DNA from: Syntrophaceae bacterium UBA5764
GTDB lineage: Bacteria; Desulfobacterota; Syntrophia; Syntrophales; Smithellaceae
Direction of reading: 5' to 3'
NCBI GenBank assembly: GCA_002418825.1
Contig: DIEW01000011.1
Span: 23,198 to 68,388, forward strand
DNA: 45,191 nt
Shown: positions 1 through 8,873 of the stretch, one piece after another
How positions within the stretch are numbered: the first letter of the stretch is position 1
Layout of the letters: each line of letters opens with the position of its first letter
Notes under the pieces: model-generated
The model's database searches: none
Seen by the model: only the letters and a program-made list of their open reading frames with translations
Told to the model about the DNA's origin: nothing
Translations under genes and position numbers: made by a program

Positions 1-761
1 AATCCCAGGCGGCAACGGGAAAGCCGCCCGCCAATTACTGGATGCATAACGGTTTCGTCAGAGTAAACGCCGAGAAAATGTCTAAATCCCGAGGCAATTA
101 TTTCTCGATCCGAGAAATTTTAAAAGCGCATCATCCAGAAGTTGTCCGTCTTTTTATTTTACAAAGTCATTATCGCAGTCCTGTTGATTTTTCCGAAAAG
201 TCTTTGACTGAAGCCAGGATATCATTGGTACGCTGCTACACGGCATTGAAAGCACAAAAGGAAATAAAGGCCGCATTACCTGTTGTTGATACTGGGGGCA
301 GCCAAAACATGTCCGCAAAAACAAAAAAATTTATCCAATCATTGCGGGAATTGGGCAATAAGTTCGGTGATGCCCTCGATGATGATTTCAACACCGCCAA
401 GGCTTTGGGTTATGTTTTTGAATCGGTGCGACTTTTGAATAATTATTTTATTGCTGAAAAGAATGCGTCACCTGAAGATAAAGCCAATGTATTGAAAACA
501 TCAAAGGAGCTGTTTGCATATTTCGGCTCAATCTTGGGTGTTTTCCAGGAGGATCCAAGCAATTTTTTTATTTTCGACAAGGAAAAGGAATCGTTTAAAA
601 GAGGGTTAAGTATAGAGAAAATTGAAAAATTGATTGAGGAAAGAAAAGCCGCCCGCATGGCTAAAAACTGGGCCAAAGCGGATGAAATAAGGAATCAGCT
701 TCTTAATATGGGTGTGGTTCTTAAAGATATAGATAATACAACCAGTTGGATAATCGAATAA
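1..761 (+). CDS. cysS: Cysteinyl-tRNA synthetase, C-terminal part (5' end outside window)
   Basis: Class I aminoacyl-tRNA synthetase that charges tRNA-Cys in the cytoplasm. The frame is already open at base 3 and reads NYWMHNGFV followed by EKMSKSRGN. This is the conserved CysRS region with the KMSKS ATP-binding loop. It continues through a helical tail ending in the typical motif RKNWAKADEIRNQL-like (here RMAKNWAKADEIRNQLLNMG), which is the anticodon-recognition helical bundle seen in CysRS. The N-terminal Rossmann half with the HIGH motif and zinc ligands lies upstream of the window, so the gene is cut by the window edge and not visibly broken. The ATG at 42 is an internal methionine, not the start. 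It is followed by a 109-base gap before ctpA. Confidence 0.95.
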   Translation, partial: SQAATGKPPANYWMHNGFVRVNAEKMSKSRGNYFSIREILKAHHPEVVRLFILQSHYRSPVDFSEKSLTEARISLVRCYTALKAQKEIKAALPVVDTGGSQNMSAKTKKFIQSLRELGNKFGDALDDDFNTAKALGYVFESVRLLNNYFIAEKNASPEDKANVLKTSKELFAYFGSILGVFQEDPSNFFIFDKEKESFKRGLSIEKIEKLIEERKAARMAKNWAKADEIRNQLLNMGVVLKDIDNTTSWIIE

Positions 762-870
762 CTAATCTCTTTGAAGTTTCTCTTAACTATTTAACTGCGA
801 AAATAATGGAAAATATCACTAAAAATGGTATAAATACGATAATTATAACTACACAATGGTGAGGAATATC

Positions 871-2196
871 ATGAAAAAAGTATCAGTAAGAGTTTTCTTG
901 TTGATTATTATTTGCGCCGGAATGTTTGTTTTCCTGAGCTTATACGACAACGGCAGTGTTTCTGCTTTGGATAAAAGTGTTTATAAAGATATAAAAAAAT
1001 TCAATGAAGTTTTTGATCTAGTTAAGAAAAATTATGTCGAGGAAGTAGATTCGACCACTTTGGTTCAAGGCGCGATTAACGGAATGATCAGAGCGCTTGA
1101 TCCACACAGTGCTTATATGACTCCGGACCTGTATAAAGAGCTGGAAGTTGAAACTCAGGGGCAGTTTGGCGGTATCGGTATTGAAATAACCATTTTGAAA
1201 GATGTTTTGACGGTGGTTTCTCCCATCGAAGGAACTCCTGCTTTTCTTGCCGGAGTTAAGCCCGGAGATCAGATTGTTAAGATCGACGGCAAGTCGACTA
1301 AAGATATAACAATAATGGAAGCCGTAAAAAAATTGCGCGGGCCAAAAGACACCAAAGTGACCATTACCATTATGCGGGAAGATTTATCCACTCCTAAGGA
1401 TGTTTTGTTAACGCGCGCTATTATCCAGATCAAAAGTGTAAGGTATAAAATATATAAAGACGGTATTGCTTATGTGCGCATTGCTTCGTTTCACGAGAGG
1501 ACATCTGACGATCTGAGGAAAGCACTTCGTGATCTCAATGATAAATTACGCCCGATGAAAGGATTGGTTCTGGATTTGAGGAATGATCCGGGTGGATTGC
1601 TCCTTCAGGCGGTTGAAGTAGCCGATATATTTCTTCCCTCGGGTGTTATTGTTTCTACACGCGGGCGGACAAGAAGCATGGAAACAAGAGCGGTAGCCCG
1701 CAATGATATGAATGAAATAACTTGTCCGCTGGTTGTATTGGTTAATGAGGGAACGGCTAGTGCTGCTGAAATTGTAGCAGGGGCGCTTCAAGATAATGGC
1801 AAGGCTTTGGTTGTTGGAACACAGACTTTTGGCAAAGCATCTGTTCAGACGATTATCGCCTTAGAGGATGGCTCCGCTCTCAAATTGACGACTGGCCGTT
1901 ATTATACTCCTAACGGAAGATCTATTCAGGCAGAAGGCATCACACCGGATATTGTGGTTAAATATATTCCGCCATCTGGAGATGTTGAAAGTGCCGTCGG
2001 GGAGCGTGAAAAAACTCTTAGGGAAAAAGATTTAAAAGGACATATAAAGCCCCTGAAAAAAGAAGATGCGCGGAGTGAAGAATTCAAAGAAAAAGATACA
2101 GCCAATTCTTCTGATTTAATACTTGATAATCAATTAAAAACCGCGGTGGATATTCTAAAAAGTTGGGATATAATGAAGAAGAATAATCACAGTTGA
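871..2196 (+). CDS. ctpA: S41-family C-terminal processing protease (CtpA/Prc type)
   Basis: Periplasmic serine protease of family S41 that trims or degrades envelope proteins. An N-terminal hydrophobic segment serves as signal or anchor. It is followed by a short helical region, a PDZ domain (GGIGIEI to the GDQIVKIDG stretch, about residues 95-175) and the tail-specific protease domain. The catalytic Ser297 lies in NEGTASAAE and Lys322 in TFGKASVQT (numbering from base 871). I chose the ATG at 871 because GGTGAGG sits just upstream of it. The in-frame ATG at 856 has no ribosome-binding site. The charged tail of about 60 residues after the protease domain is usual for the family. It is followed closely by a YibQ-like deacetylase, suggesting an envelope operon. 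Family assignment is firm; the substrate is unknown. Confidence 0.93.
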   Translation: MKKVSVRVFLLIIICAGMFVFLSLYDNGSVSALDKSVYKDIKKFNEVFDLVKKNYVEEVDSTTLVQGAINGMIRALDPHSAYMTPDLYKELEVETQGQFGGIGIEITILKDVLTVVSPIEGTPAFLAGVKPGDQIVKIDGKSTKDITIMEAVKKLRGPKDTKVTITIMREDLSTPKDVLLTRAIIQIKSVRYKIYKDGIAYVRIASFHERTSDDLRKALRDLNDKLRPMKGLVLDLRNDPGGLLLQAVEVADIFLPSGVIVSTRGRTRSMETRAVARNDMNEITCPLVVLVNEGTASAAEIVAGALQDNGKALVVGTQTFGKASVQTIIALEDGSALKLTTGRYYTPNGRSIQAEGITPDIVVKYIPPSGDVESAVGEREKTLREKDLKGHIKPLKKEDARSEEFKEKDTANSSDLILDNQLKTAVDILKSWDIMKKNNHS

Positions 2197-2222
2197 ACCG
2201 GCTCTAGGAGGAGTATTTCTGT

Positions 2223-3146
2223 TTGACAAAGAAAAAAGTTAAGAAAAATTTTCTAGATGGATTATTGGTGTTTTTTATTGTCGTCTCAGCTGTCGCAATC
2301 GTTTACGTGTTATTTGTGCAAGAAAAGTATGAGAAGAAAAAAACAGGAACTGTCTCATCGGAGACAAAAAAGCAGGTAAATATTCAAAAGCCGATATCAT
2401 CTTTAGACCAGAAAAGAGGAAAACAAAAGACAGTTGTTTCCAAAATAGAAAAAACACCCCTGCCGAAAAAACAGGTGGCCATTATTATCGATGATATTGG
2501 CCGGGATTTGAAACCGCTCAGAGAACTGATGGAAATTAAATCTGATATAACTTTTTCTGTTTTGCCTTTTTTGCCTCACTCACGTGAGGCTGTGGAGATG
2601 CTTCATCATGGCGGAAAAGAGATCCTTCTACACTTACCTATGGAGCCTCTTTCTTATCCGGATGATAAACCTGGTGAGGGCGCTCTTTTCACTGATATGA
2701 ATGAAAAAGAATTGCTGCATCAGTTGGATAAAAATATCGAGGTTATTCCTTACATTGCCGGCGTGAATAACCACATGGGTTCAAAATTTATGATGGATAA
2801 ACGAAAGCTGCAATTAGTCTTTAGTCATCTGAAGAGAAAAGGCCTTTTTTTTATTGATTCGCGTACCGCGGCTAACAGCGAAGCTATTGCTGCGGCTAAG
2901 GCGGTTGGCTTACCTATGGCAGAGCGAAAAATATTTATCGATAATAACCGTGATTATAACGAAATTTACAAAAATTTGATGAGTGCAGCAAATTATAACA
3001 ATGGCACGTCACCGTTGATCATTATTGGCCATCCTTACCCGGAGACAATCCGGGCGCTAAAAGATGCGACAAAAGAACTGCGGCGAAAGGGAATATTAAT
3101 TGTTCCTGTATCGCAGATTATGAAGGCAAAATCCGACATTTCATAA
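2223..3146 (+). CDS. Divergent polysaccharide deacetylase (YibQ / DUF610 family)
   Basis: Predicted envelope protein with an N-terminal membrane segment (about residues 12-32), a charged low-complexity linker rich in Lys and Thr (residues 35-85), and a C-terminal NodB-like barrel of the divergent polysaccharide deacetylase family. The family signature is visible as VAIIIDDIGRD near residue 86, then LLHLPMEP, NNHMGSKFM and a late FIDSRTAANS. The biochemical activity of this family is poorly established, so the deacetylase name is by homology only. The start is TTG at 2223, chosen because AGGAGGAG lies 9 bases upstream. It begins 26 bases after ctpA and probably shares its transcript. ctpA-yibQ pairing is familiar in proteobacterial genomes. 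Confidence 0.85.
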   Translation: MTKKKVKKNFLDGLLVFFIVVSAVAIVYVLFVQEKYEKKKTGTVSSETKKQVNIQKPISSLDQKRGKQKTVVSKIEKTPLPKKQVAIIIDDIGRDLKPLRELMEIKSDITFSVLPFLPHSREAVEMLHHGGKEILLHLPMEPLSYPDDKPGEGALFTDMNEKELLHQLDKNIEVIPYIAGVNNHMGSKFMMDKRKLQLVFSHLKRKGLFFIDSRTAANSEAIAAAKAVGLPMAERKIFIDNNRDYNEIYKNLMSAANYNNGTSPLIIIGHPYPETIRALKDATKELRRKGILIVPVSQIMKAKSDIS

Positions 3147-3189
3147 TGGTACCGTATAAAAATAAATATACAGAGTAACGAAACATAAG

Positions 3190-4896
3190 ATGAATAAAAA
3201 AAGAATCTTATCACTGGTGATAATAATTTTACTAGCCATTAATATTGCGGCGTGCAGTTTTGTGCAAAGAAGAGTTGGCTTGTCTTTAAATTATTCAGAA
3301 AACGCTTCCGCAGATGCAATGTATCATTACTCTATGGGTGTTCTTTTCCGGCTTGACGATAAAACTGATGAGGCAATCGCTTCATTGGAAAAAGCTATTA
3401 TTGCCGATCCGGATTCTCCTTACCTTGTAGCCGAACTCCTCTCTTTGTACACGGAGAAAGGGGATCTTAAGCGCGCTGTAGAGATGGGAGAAAAAGAACT
3501 TGCTAAATATCCTGATAACGTTGACTTGCACTTGATTATGGGCGGGCTATACCTTAATTTGCGAAATTATAAAAAAGCCATTGATGAATACGAAAAAGTG
3601 GTTGGATTAGACCAGAAAAATCTCGTCGCTTATCTTTATCTGGCTATAGTATATACTGCGGAAAATAAGCTTGTTCTAGCAGAAGATAATTTTAAGAAAA
3701 TGCTGGAAATTGATCCGGAAAATGTAACGGGCATGTACTATTACGCTAAGCTACTGGCGGATATGCATAAGTATTCGGAGGCCGAGAAAATGTATCAAAA
3801 GGTTATTGCCTTGCAGCCATATTTTGAAGTGGCTGTTTTTGATTTGGCTGCTCTTTATGAGAAGCAAGGTAAGACAAATGAAGCTATTGCATTTTATCGC
3901 GGCTATTATGAAAAAAATCGTACCCGGTTAAATGTTAGAATTAAAATTGCCGAATTGCTGATAAAGGAGAAGAAATATGAAGAAGCTCTTGCAGAATATC
4001 AGAGTTTGTTAAATTTTGATCCGAATAACCGGGAGGCAAGGTTGCGGCTTGGCATTTTGTACTATGATATGCGCCGATATAAATCGGCGGTGGTGGAATT
4101 TTCTACGATATTGAAAAATAATTCTGCAGATGACAGAGTTCGTTATTTGCTGGCCAGTTCATACGAGGAAGATGGAAATAAAACATTGGCGCTGGAGGAG
4201 TATAAAAAAATATCTACCCAGTCGGAATTATATGCAACTGCTCAAATACATAGTGCCATGCTATTGAGTAACGAAGGTAAAACTAGGGAAGCGATTCGTT
4301 TAATACGCGAGGCGTTAAAAATAAATAATAGGCATGTGCCTTCGTATTTGTATTTGTCGTCGCTATACGAAAAAGTAAAAGATAACGTTGCCGCGGAAAA
4401 CGTTTTGCGTGAGGGCATTGCTCTTTATCCAGATAATATTGATTTACGCTATGCTTTAGGGGTAATTTGTGAGAAAATGGGCCGTTTCGATGAAAGTATC
4501 AAAGAGATGGAAACAATTTTGCGTCTCGATCCGGATCACGCCGAAGCACTCAATTTTATCGGTTATAGTTATGCCGATCGCGGAATCAATCTGGAAGAAG
4601 CAGAAAAAATGATTAGCAAAGCTTTGCAGTTAAAGCCGGACAATGGTTACATCATTGACAGTTTGGGATGGGTGCATTTTAAACAAAGCAAACTGGAAAG
4701 CGCTTTAACGCATTTGAAAAGGGCACTGGAACTTCTTCCCGATGATTATAATGTCATCGAACATTTGGGCGATGTTTACGTTAAATTAGGAAAGCTGCAA
4801 GAAGCGCAAAAAATGTACGAGCGGGCGAGCAAATTAGTTCCGGAAAATGATTTACTGAAAAAGAAGCTTTTTGATTTAAAAAAAGAGATTCGATAA
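3190..4896 (+). CDS. TPR-repeat lipoprotein
   Basis: A 568-residue protein with a lipoprotein signal peptide: hydrophobic core, then lipobox IAAC with Cys22 and Ser at +2, which suggests the outer membrane by the E. coli rule. Nearly all of the mature chain is tetratricopeptide repeats. At least a dozen 34-residue units with the W/Y-G-A-P pattern can be read, for example units ending in DPDSPY, DPENVTG, DPNNREA, YPDNID and KPDNGY. TPR superhelices are protein-interaction scaffolds and no catalytic motif is seen. It sits between the YibQ-like gene (43 bases upstream) and a LolB-like lipoprotein (183 bases downstream), so an envelope assembly role is inferred. The specific partner is unknown. 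Confidence 0.85.
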   Translation: MNKKRILSLVIIILLAINIAACSFVQRRVGLSLNYSENASADAMYHYSMGVLFRLDDKTDEAIASLEKAIIADPDSPYLVAELLSLYTEKGDLKRAVEMGEKELAKYPDNVDLHLIMGGLYLNLRNYKKAIDEYEKVVGLDQKNLVAYLYLAIVYTAENKLVLAEDNFKKMLEIDPENVTGMYYYAKLLADMHKYSEAEKMYQKVIALQPYFEVAVFDLAALYEKQGKTNEAIAFYRGYYEKNRTRLNVRIKIAELLIKEKKYEEALAEYQSLLNFDPNNREARLRLGILYYDMRRYKSAVVEFSTILKNNSADDRVRYLLASSYEEDGNKTLALEEYKKISTQSELYATAQIHSAMLLSNEGKTREAIRLIREALKINNRHVPSYLYLSSLYEKVKDNVAAENVLREGIALYPDNIDLRYALGVICEKMGRFDESIKEMETILRLDPDHAEALNFIGYSYADRGINLEEAEKMISKALQLKPDNGYIIDSLGWVHFKQSKLESALTHLKRALELLPDDYNVIEHLGDVYVKLGKLQEAQKMYERASKLVPENDLLKKKLFDLKKEIR

Positions 4897-5079
4897 ATTA
4901 AGAAACATAATTGGGAACCGTCGTTGATAGTCAAGAGCTTAAAATCTTTATTAAAATCGCGAAAGTTTGCATATAAAAACTGTTTTCAGAAAAGTTCGTG
5001 AGACAATTCTTTGCCAGTGCAGAAACGTGCAAATAATTGTGCTTAATGTAATACAATCTACGCGTATGTTCTGGGGAAA

Positions 5080-5859
5080 ATGCATAAGATAATCAGGCAA
5101 GCGGTTTTAGTATTTTTATTTCTGTTTTTAGCAGCGGTTAATCATGGTTGTGTCAAAAGCGCTATTATGCCGGAAGACGTGCAGGCACAAAACCTTTACA
5201 TAAAGGCTTTAAATGCTATTCAAGAAGAAAAGATGATCAGCGCTTTAGCGCGAATTGACCTGGTTACTTCGCATGGACATTATCCGATGAGGGCGGTAAT
5301 TATATTGAAAAGGCCGTGCTACTTGCGTCTTGAAATTTTGTCACCTTTGGGTTCACCTTATTATTTTCTTGCGGCAACCCCCGATAACATCAGTATATTT
5401 GACCCGTCACAAAGCAAATATTATGAAGGCAGACCGACGGCCGAGAATTTATCCCGTTTTTTACCGGGGGCATTCAGAATTGAAGAGGTAGTAATGGTTT
5501 TGAGCGGTGCTTTTCCTATGATGGTTAACGGCGACGTTTCCTTTAAAGGGCATGAAGAGTTTAACCATTTTTTTGTGGAAGTGGAATCTTTAATAGGAGG
5601 TTCGCAAGTTGTTGAGTTCGGAGAAAATAATCGTTTACTCAAGTTTGCGCAAAAGAATCATAATGGACAGGAAGTATATAATGTACAATATGGCGAGTAT
5701 GAAAAAGAAAATGTGCCCGGAAGCATTGTTGTTACTTTGGCCGATGGTATTACATCAATGCGCGTGAAATATTACGAATTCAAGATTGAAGAAAATAATG
5801 ATTTGTCAGTGTTTAATTTGCCAGTGCCTGAAGGAGTAAAAACGATTCTTCTAAATTGA
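5080..5859 (+). CDS. LolB-like outer-membrane lipoprotein
   Basis: A 259-residue exported protein with a short basic N-terminus, a hydrophobic stretch and a cysteine at 24 (VNHGC). The -3 residue is Asn instead of the usual Leu or Val, so the lipobox is slightly atypical. The mature part is beta-rich with the pattern seen in LolB/DUF4292-like proteins (RAVIILKRPCYLRLEILSPLG, then short beta strands). Such proteins bind lipid or lipoprotein acyl chains in a half-barrel. LolB inserts lipoproteins into the outer membrane, but sequence similarity across the family is low and this could be another half-barrel lipoprotein. The ATG at 5080 follows GGGGA. It is the last gene of the + strand block and is followed by a strong terminator. 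Confidence 0.65.
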   Translation: MHKIIRQAVLVFLFLFLAAVNHGCVKSAIMPEDVQAQNLYIKALNAIQEEKMISALARIDLVTSHGHYPMRAVIILKRPCYLRLEILSPLGSPYYFLAATPDNISIFDPSQSKYYEGRPTAENLSRFLPGAFRIEEVVMVLSGAFPMMVNGDVSFKGHEEFNHFFVEVESLIGGSQVVEFGENNRLLKFAQKNHNGQEVYNVQYGEYEKENVPGSIVVTLADGITSMRVKYYEFKIEENNDLSVFNLPVPEGVKTILLN

Positions 5860-5904
5860 CGAAATATTTTTCATTTTTTTGAGAGGTGATTGCGGTGATA
5901 TTAA

Positions 5905-5938
5905 GGGGGGGGGCGTTCAATACGCCCCCCTCTTTTAT
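5905..5938 (+). terminator. GC-rich intrinsic terminator between convergent lolB-like gene and cpoB
   Basis: A perfect 9-bp stem (GGGGGGCGT at 5908-5916 pairs with ACGCCCCCC at 5922-5930) with a 5-base loop is followed on the + strand by TCTTTTATCTTT. It lies 45 bases after the stop of the lolB-like gene. On the - strand the hairpin would also form, but no T-run follows, so termination is clearest for the + strand. The left arm is part of a run of nine G. Confidence 0.85.
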
Positions 5939-5962
5939 CTTTAGGTTTTTGTCTGAAGAATA

Positions 5963-6775
5963 TTATTTTATTTCTTGAAGCTTTGCACGCGCGATACGCG
6001 CCTGATTGGTATTAGGGTAATCTTTAATTACCTGTTGCAGAAGCAATTTAGAACTTGTTTTATCTCCTAGATTCATGAATGATAAACCTTGCTTCAATAG
6101 CGCGTAAGCGATTCTGCTGCCACCCGGATAATTTTTTATTACTTTTTCATATTCCAAAATAGCCTGTTCGTATTTTTTTTCAAAAAAATAACACTCGCCA
6201 ATCCAAAATTGGGCATTGTCTGAGTATTCGCTGTTTGGATAAGTGGAGAGAAAATGCTGAAATTCAGTCCTTGCCTTGCTGTAGTTTCCTTCCTTAAAAG
6301 ACTGATAAGCCTTGGAATACGCCTGGTCTTTTTCCTGTATTTTGGCCGAGTTCTTTACGGCTCCATCGTTGATTAATTTATTTGCTTCATGATTTTCGCT
6401 TGATAAATCCTTACCGCCTATCTCGAGAAAATTTTCAATAAAATTAATTTTCAGAAGAATATTATCGAAATACTGTTCTTGTCTTTTTGTATTGGCGACA
6501 AGTTCATTTTTCAGCGTTTCCACCTGGCCGCGCAGCTGATTCAGGTTATCTCTCAACTCGGTGAGATCTGCTGCTGCGTTGGCTTGCCCTTTACGCATAG
6601 CATCGAAGGCGTCCACGCTTTTTTTTATGGCGGAAAGCTTGGTATCCATGTCTGCCAGCCTTTCCTCCATTTTTTGGTCTAGACTAGACTGGACTTTTTT
6701 TAAGTCCGAAGTAGTGGCACAGCCGGAAAGGGTCAATGTTAGCAATGTTAAAAGGAAGCAAACAAAGTTCTGCAA
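5963..6775 (-). CDS. cpoB: Tol-Pal system coordinator CpoB/YbgF, predicted lipoprotein
   Basis: CpoB (YbgF) binds TolA and links the Tol-Pal machine to peptidoglycan synthesis during constriction. The protein shows an N-terminal signal, a coiled-coil trimerisation region (about residues 25-105, heptad-rich DLKKVQSSLDQKMEERLADM pattern) and three C-terminal TPR units beginning near AYQSFKEGNYSKA. The start is TTG at 6775, preceded by GGGGTG at a suitable distance. Unlike the soluble E. coli protein, the signal ends in a clear lipobox (LSGC, Cys19, Ala at +2), so it is predicted to be lipidated. It is the last gene of the tolQRAB-pal-cpoB operon, 26 bases after pal. Identification is strong from sequence and position. 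Confidence 0.9.
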   Translation of the reverse strand: MQNFVCFLLTLLTLTLSGCATTSDLKKVQSSLDQKMEERLADMDTKLSAIKKSVDAFDAMRKGQANAAADLTELRDNLNQLRGQVETLKNELVANTKRQEQYFDNILLKINFIENFLEIGGKDLSSENHEANKLINDGAVKNSAKIQEKDQAYSKAYQSFKEGNYSKARTEFQHFLSTYPNSEYSDNAQFWIGECYFFEKKYEQAILEYEKVIKNYPGGSRIAYALLKQGLSFMNLGDKTSSKLLLQQVIKDYPNTNQARIARAKLQEIK

Positions 6776-6801
6776 TTTTTTTCACCCCGATCAAAAAATA
6801 T

Positions 6802-7293
6802 TTACTCGATGATCACAAAATGAGCGCGTCTGTTTTTTGCCCATGCATCTTCATTGGATCCTGGGTCAAGCGGACGTTCTTCGCCGTAGCTGATAGTTTT
6901 CATTCTGGAAGCATCAACACCTAAATTGATAAAATATTTTTTAGCTTCCTGAGCGCGTCTTTCACCCAGTGCCATGTTGTATTCCGCTGTCCCTCTCTCA
7001 TCACAATGTCCTTCAATGATGATGTTGTAATTCTTGTTTTTGAGCAGCATGTCCGCATTGGCTTTCATGATAACACGAGCGTCAGGGCGAATGTTGGATT
7101 TGTCAAAATCAAAATTAATATCTTGCAATGTTACCTCTTCTTGTGGTGCAGCTTCTTTAGCTGCCGGTGTTGGTGCTTGTTCCTGAGTAGTACCTTCGGA
7201 AACCACAGCTTTTTTTTCGGCGCAGCCGGAAAATAAAGCCAATCCTAGGGCAATCACAAAAAGAATCAGCGTCAATGTTATTTTCTCTTTCAT
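6802..7293 (-). CDS. pal: Peptidoglycan-associated lipoprotein Pal
   Basis: Outer-membrane lipoprotein whose OmpA-like domain binds meso-DAP in peptidoglycan and which is mobilised by TolB. It has a signal peptide with lipobox FSGC (Cys24), a short Ala/Glu/Pro-rich linker, and an OmpA domain. That domain carries the signature FDFDKSNIRPDA, then EGHCDERGTAEYNMALGERRA and a final YGEERP. The mature size (163-residue precursor) is normal. I placed the start at the ATG at 7293, which has an AAGGAG ribosome-binding site. The frame stays open upstream to 7389, but that extension lacks a signal-like start. The gene is separated from tolB by 222 AT-rich bases, more than elsewhere in the operon, so it may have its own promoter. 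Confidence 0.96.
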   Translation of the reverse strand: MKEKITLTLILFVIALGLALFSGCAEKKAVVSEGTTQEQAPTPAAKEAAPQEEVTLQDINFDFDKSNIRPDARVIMKANADMLLKNKNYNIIIEGHCDERGTAEYNMALGERRAQEAKKYFINLGVDASRMKTISYGEERPLDPGSNEDAWAKNRRAHFVIIE

Positions 7294-7515
7294 CGTTTTT
7301 TTCTCCTTTCTTGTTGTTTCTGTAATATTTTGGCTAGATTGGTGAAAAGTTAAACACAATTGACATCTTATCGTCAATAAAAAAAACATGCAAATGTTGA
7401 GAAGTCCTGGAAGAAAAGGCCAAATGGTTTAGTGCTCGTTGAAAATTAATTATAGTAATAATCATGACTTATATGTGGGATATAATAATATAACAGGCTA
7501 AGGGAATAAATTCCT

Positions 7516-8847
7516 TCATTGTTTAAATCGCGGTGACCAAACAGGCATAACCGACGGATTCATGGCCTCGTGAAGGATTCTCATGTTCAAACCATTGGCA
7601 TTCATGATACAAAGCCTATTTCTGGTGGCTGATCTGGAACTATAGACAATTTGTCTTCCGGAAGGCGACCAGGAAGGGGATTCATTATCTGCGTTGTCAA
7701 AAGTTAATTGCAAGAGATTATTACCTTCGTGGTCTACTGAAAAAATTTGATACTTGCCATAAATACTGCCTTCGTAAGCAATCCGATTGCCTCTGGGCGA
7801 CCAGGATGGCGATGTATTGTAATTTCCTTCAAAAGTTATTCTCCTTACGTTATTACCGTTGGCATCCATTACGTAAATTTGAGGAGAACCGGAACGATTG
7901 GAGACAAAAGCGATTTTAGTGCCGTCGGGCGACCAGGTTGGGGAAACATCTATGGAATAATTGTGTGTTAGTCGTTTGAGCTTTAAAGTTTCAATATCCA
8001 AATAGTATATATTCTCAAGCCCTTCTTTGCTCAATGTTAAAAGTAATTTTTTTCCGTCCGGTGAAAAAGATCCACACAGATTCAGACCATCAAAGAAAGT
8101 CACTTTTCTTTCTATGCCTGTCTCCATATTTCTGATAAATACCTTCGGCGAGCCGTCTTTAAACGACGTGAATGCGAGGAGTTTACCGTTCGGAGACCAA
8201 CGCGGTGACATAATTAGCGATTGATGGCTGGTAATTTTTTTTTGGTTGGAGCCATCGTAATCAATGATATGGACATCAGATACTGATCTTTTTTTCGAAA
8301 CAAAAGCGATTTTTGTGTGAAAATCTCCTTCATCACCGGTGAGTGTCAGTAATATATCTGAAGCAATGTTTTTTGCGACTTCTTTTTTGCTTGAATCAAT
8401 AAAATTGTATTTTTTGCTCATCAGACGTTCACTACGAGTGACATCAAAAAGTCGGCAGTCGGCAATTATTTGTTTGCCCTCTTGGGTTATATTACCTCGT
8501 ACCAGGTAATCTGCTCCGATGAGGACCCAATCAGGGAAATAAATTTTTTCTATCGCTTCGGCATTGCCCGCCTCTATTTTTTCCAAAAAACTTTTTTTGT
8601 TTAATATATTAAAAATTCCGGTCATGGACAGATAGAATTTTATTTCATCGGCGAGTACGATGCCCAAGTCGGATGTTTGGGCAGCGTCATTTGATATATT
8701 ATTGAAATCACAAATGGCGATAGGGAACTGTTGGAATGAGGGAGAGTCAATGTCTATATAAATTTTTGCATTTGCATTGTTTTGTAATATCAGCGGTATG
8801 AGAAGTGAAAAAATCATGCTGATGAAGATTGTTTTCGATTTTTTCAT
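7516..8847 (-). CDS. tolB: Tol-Pal system beta-propeller protein TolB
   Basis: Periplasmic protein that shuttles between Pal and TolA and controls Pal release. It has a signal peptide cleaved after NANA (about residue 27), then an N-terminal TolB alpha/beta domain (about residues 30-170, IAICDFNN, LVRGNI). A six-bladed beta-propeller follows, built from repeats of the form SPxWSPDGxxIAFxS that recur about every 43 residues to the C-terminus (five or more clear copies). Length (443 aa) matches the family. It starts 26 bases after tolA. Position and repeats make the assignment secure. Confidence 0.96.
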   Translation of the reverse strand: MKKSKTIFISMIFSLLIPLILQNNANAKIYIDIDSPSFQQFPIAICDFNNISNDAAQTSDLGIVLADEIKFYLSMTGIFNILNKKSFLEKIEAGNAEAIEKIYFPDWVLIGADYLVRGNITQEGKQIIADCRLFDVTRSERLMSKKYNFIDSSKKEVAKNIASDILLTLTGDEGDFHTKIAFVSKKRSVSDVHIIDYDGSNQKKITSHQSLIMSPRWSPNGKLLAFTSFKDGSPKVFIRNMETGIERKVTFFDGLNLCGSFSPDGKKLLLTLSKEGLENIYYLDIETLKLKRLTHNYSIDVSPTWSPDGTKIAFVSNRSGSPQIYVMDANGNNVRRITFEGNYNTSPSWSPRGNRIAYEGSIYGKYQIFSVDHEGNNLLQLTFDNADNESPSWSPSGRQIVYSSRSATRNRLCIMNANGLNMRILHEAMNPSVMPVWSPRFKQ

Positions 8848-8873
8848 AAAGATATATTTTTGCCTTTCGAAGT

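Noticed and set aside
5905..5913. Run of nine G as a phase-variation switch
   Set aside because: It lies in the stem of an intergenic terminator, outside any coding region or promoter.
7294..7515. Promoter for pal with TATAAT at 7454-7449 (- strand)
   Set aside because: The -10 is perfect but no acceptable -35 lies at 16-18 bases, and the region is generally AT-rich.
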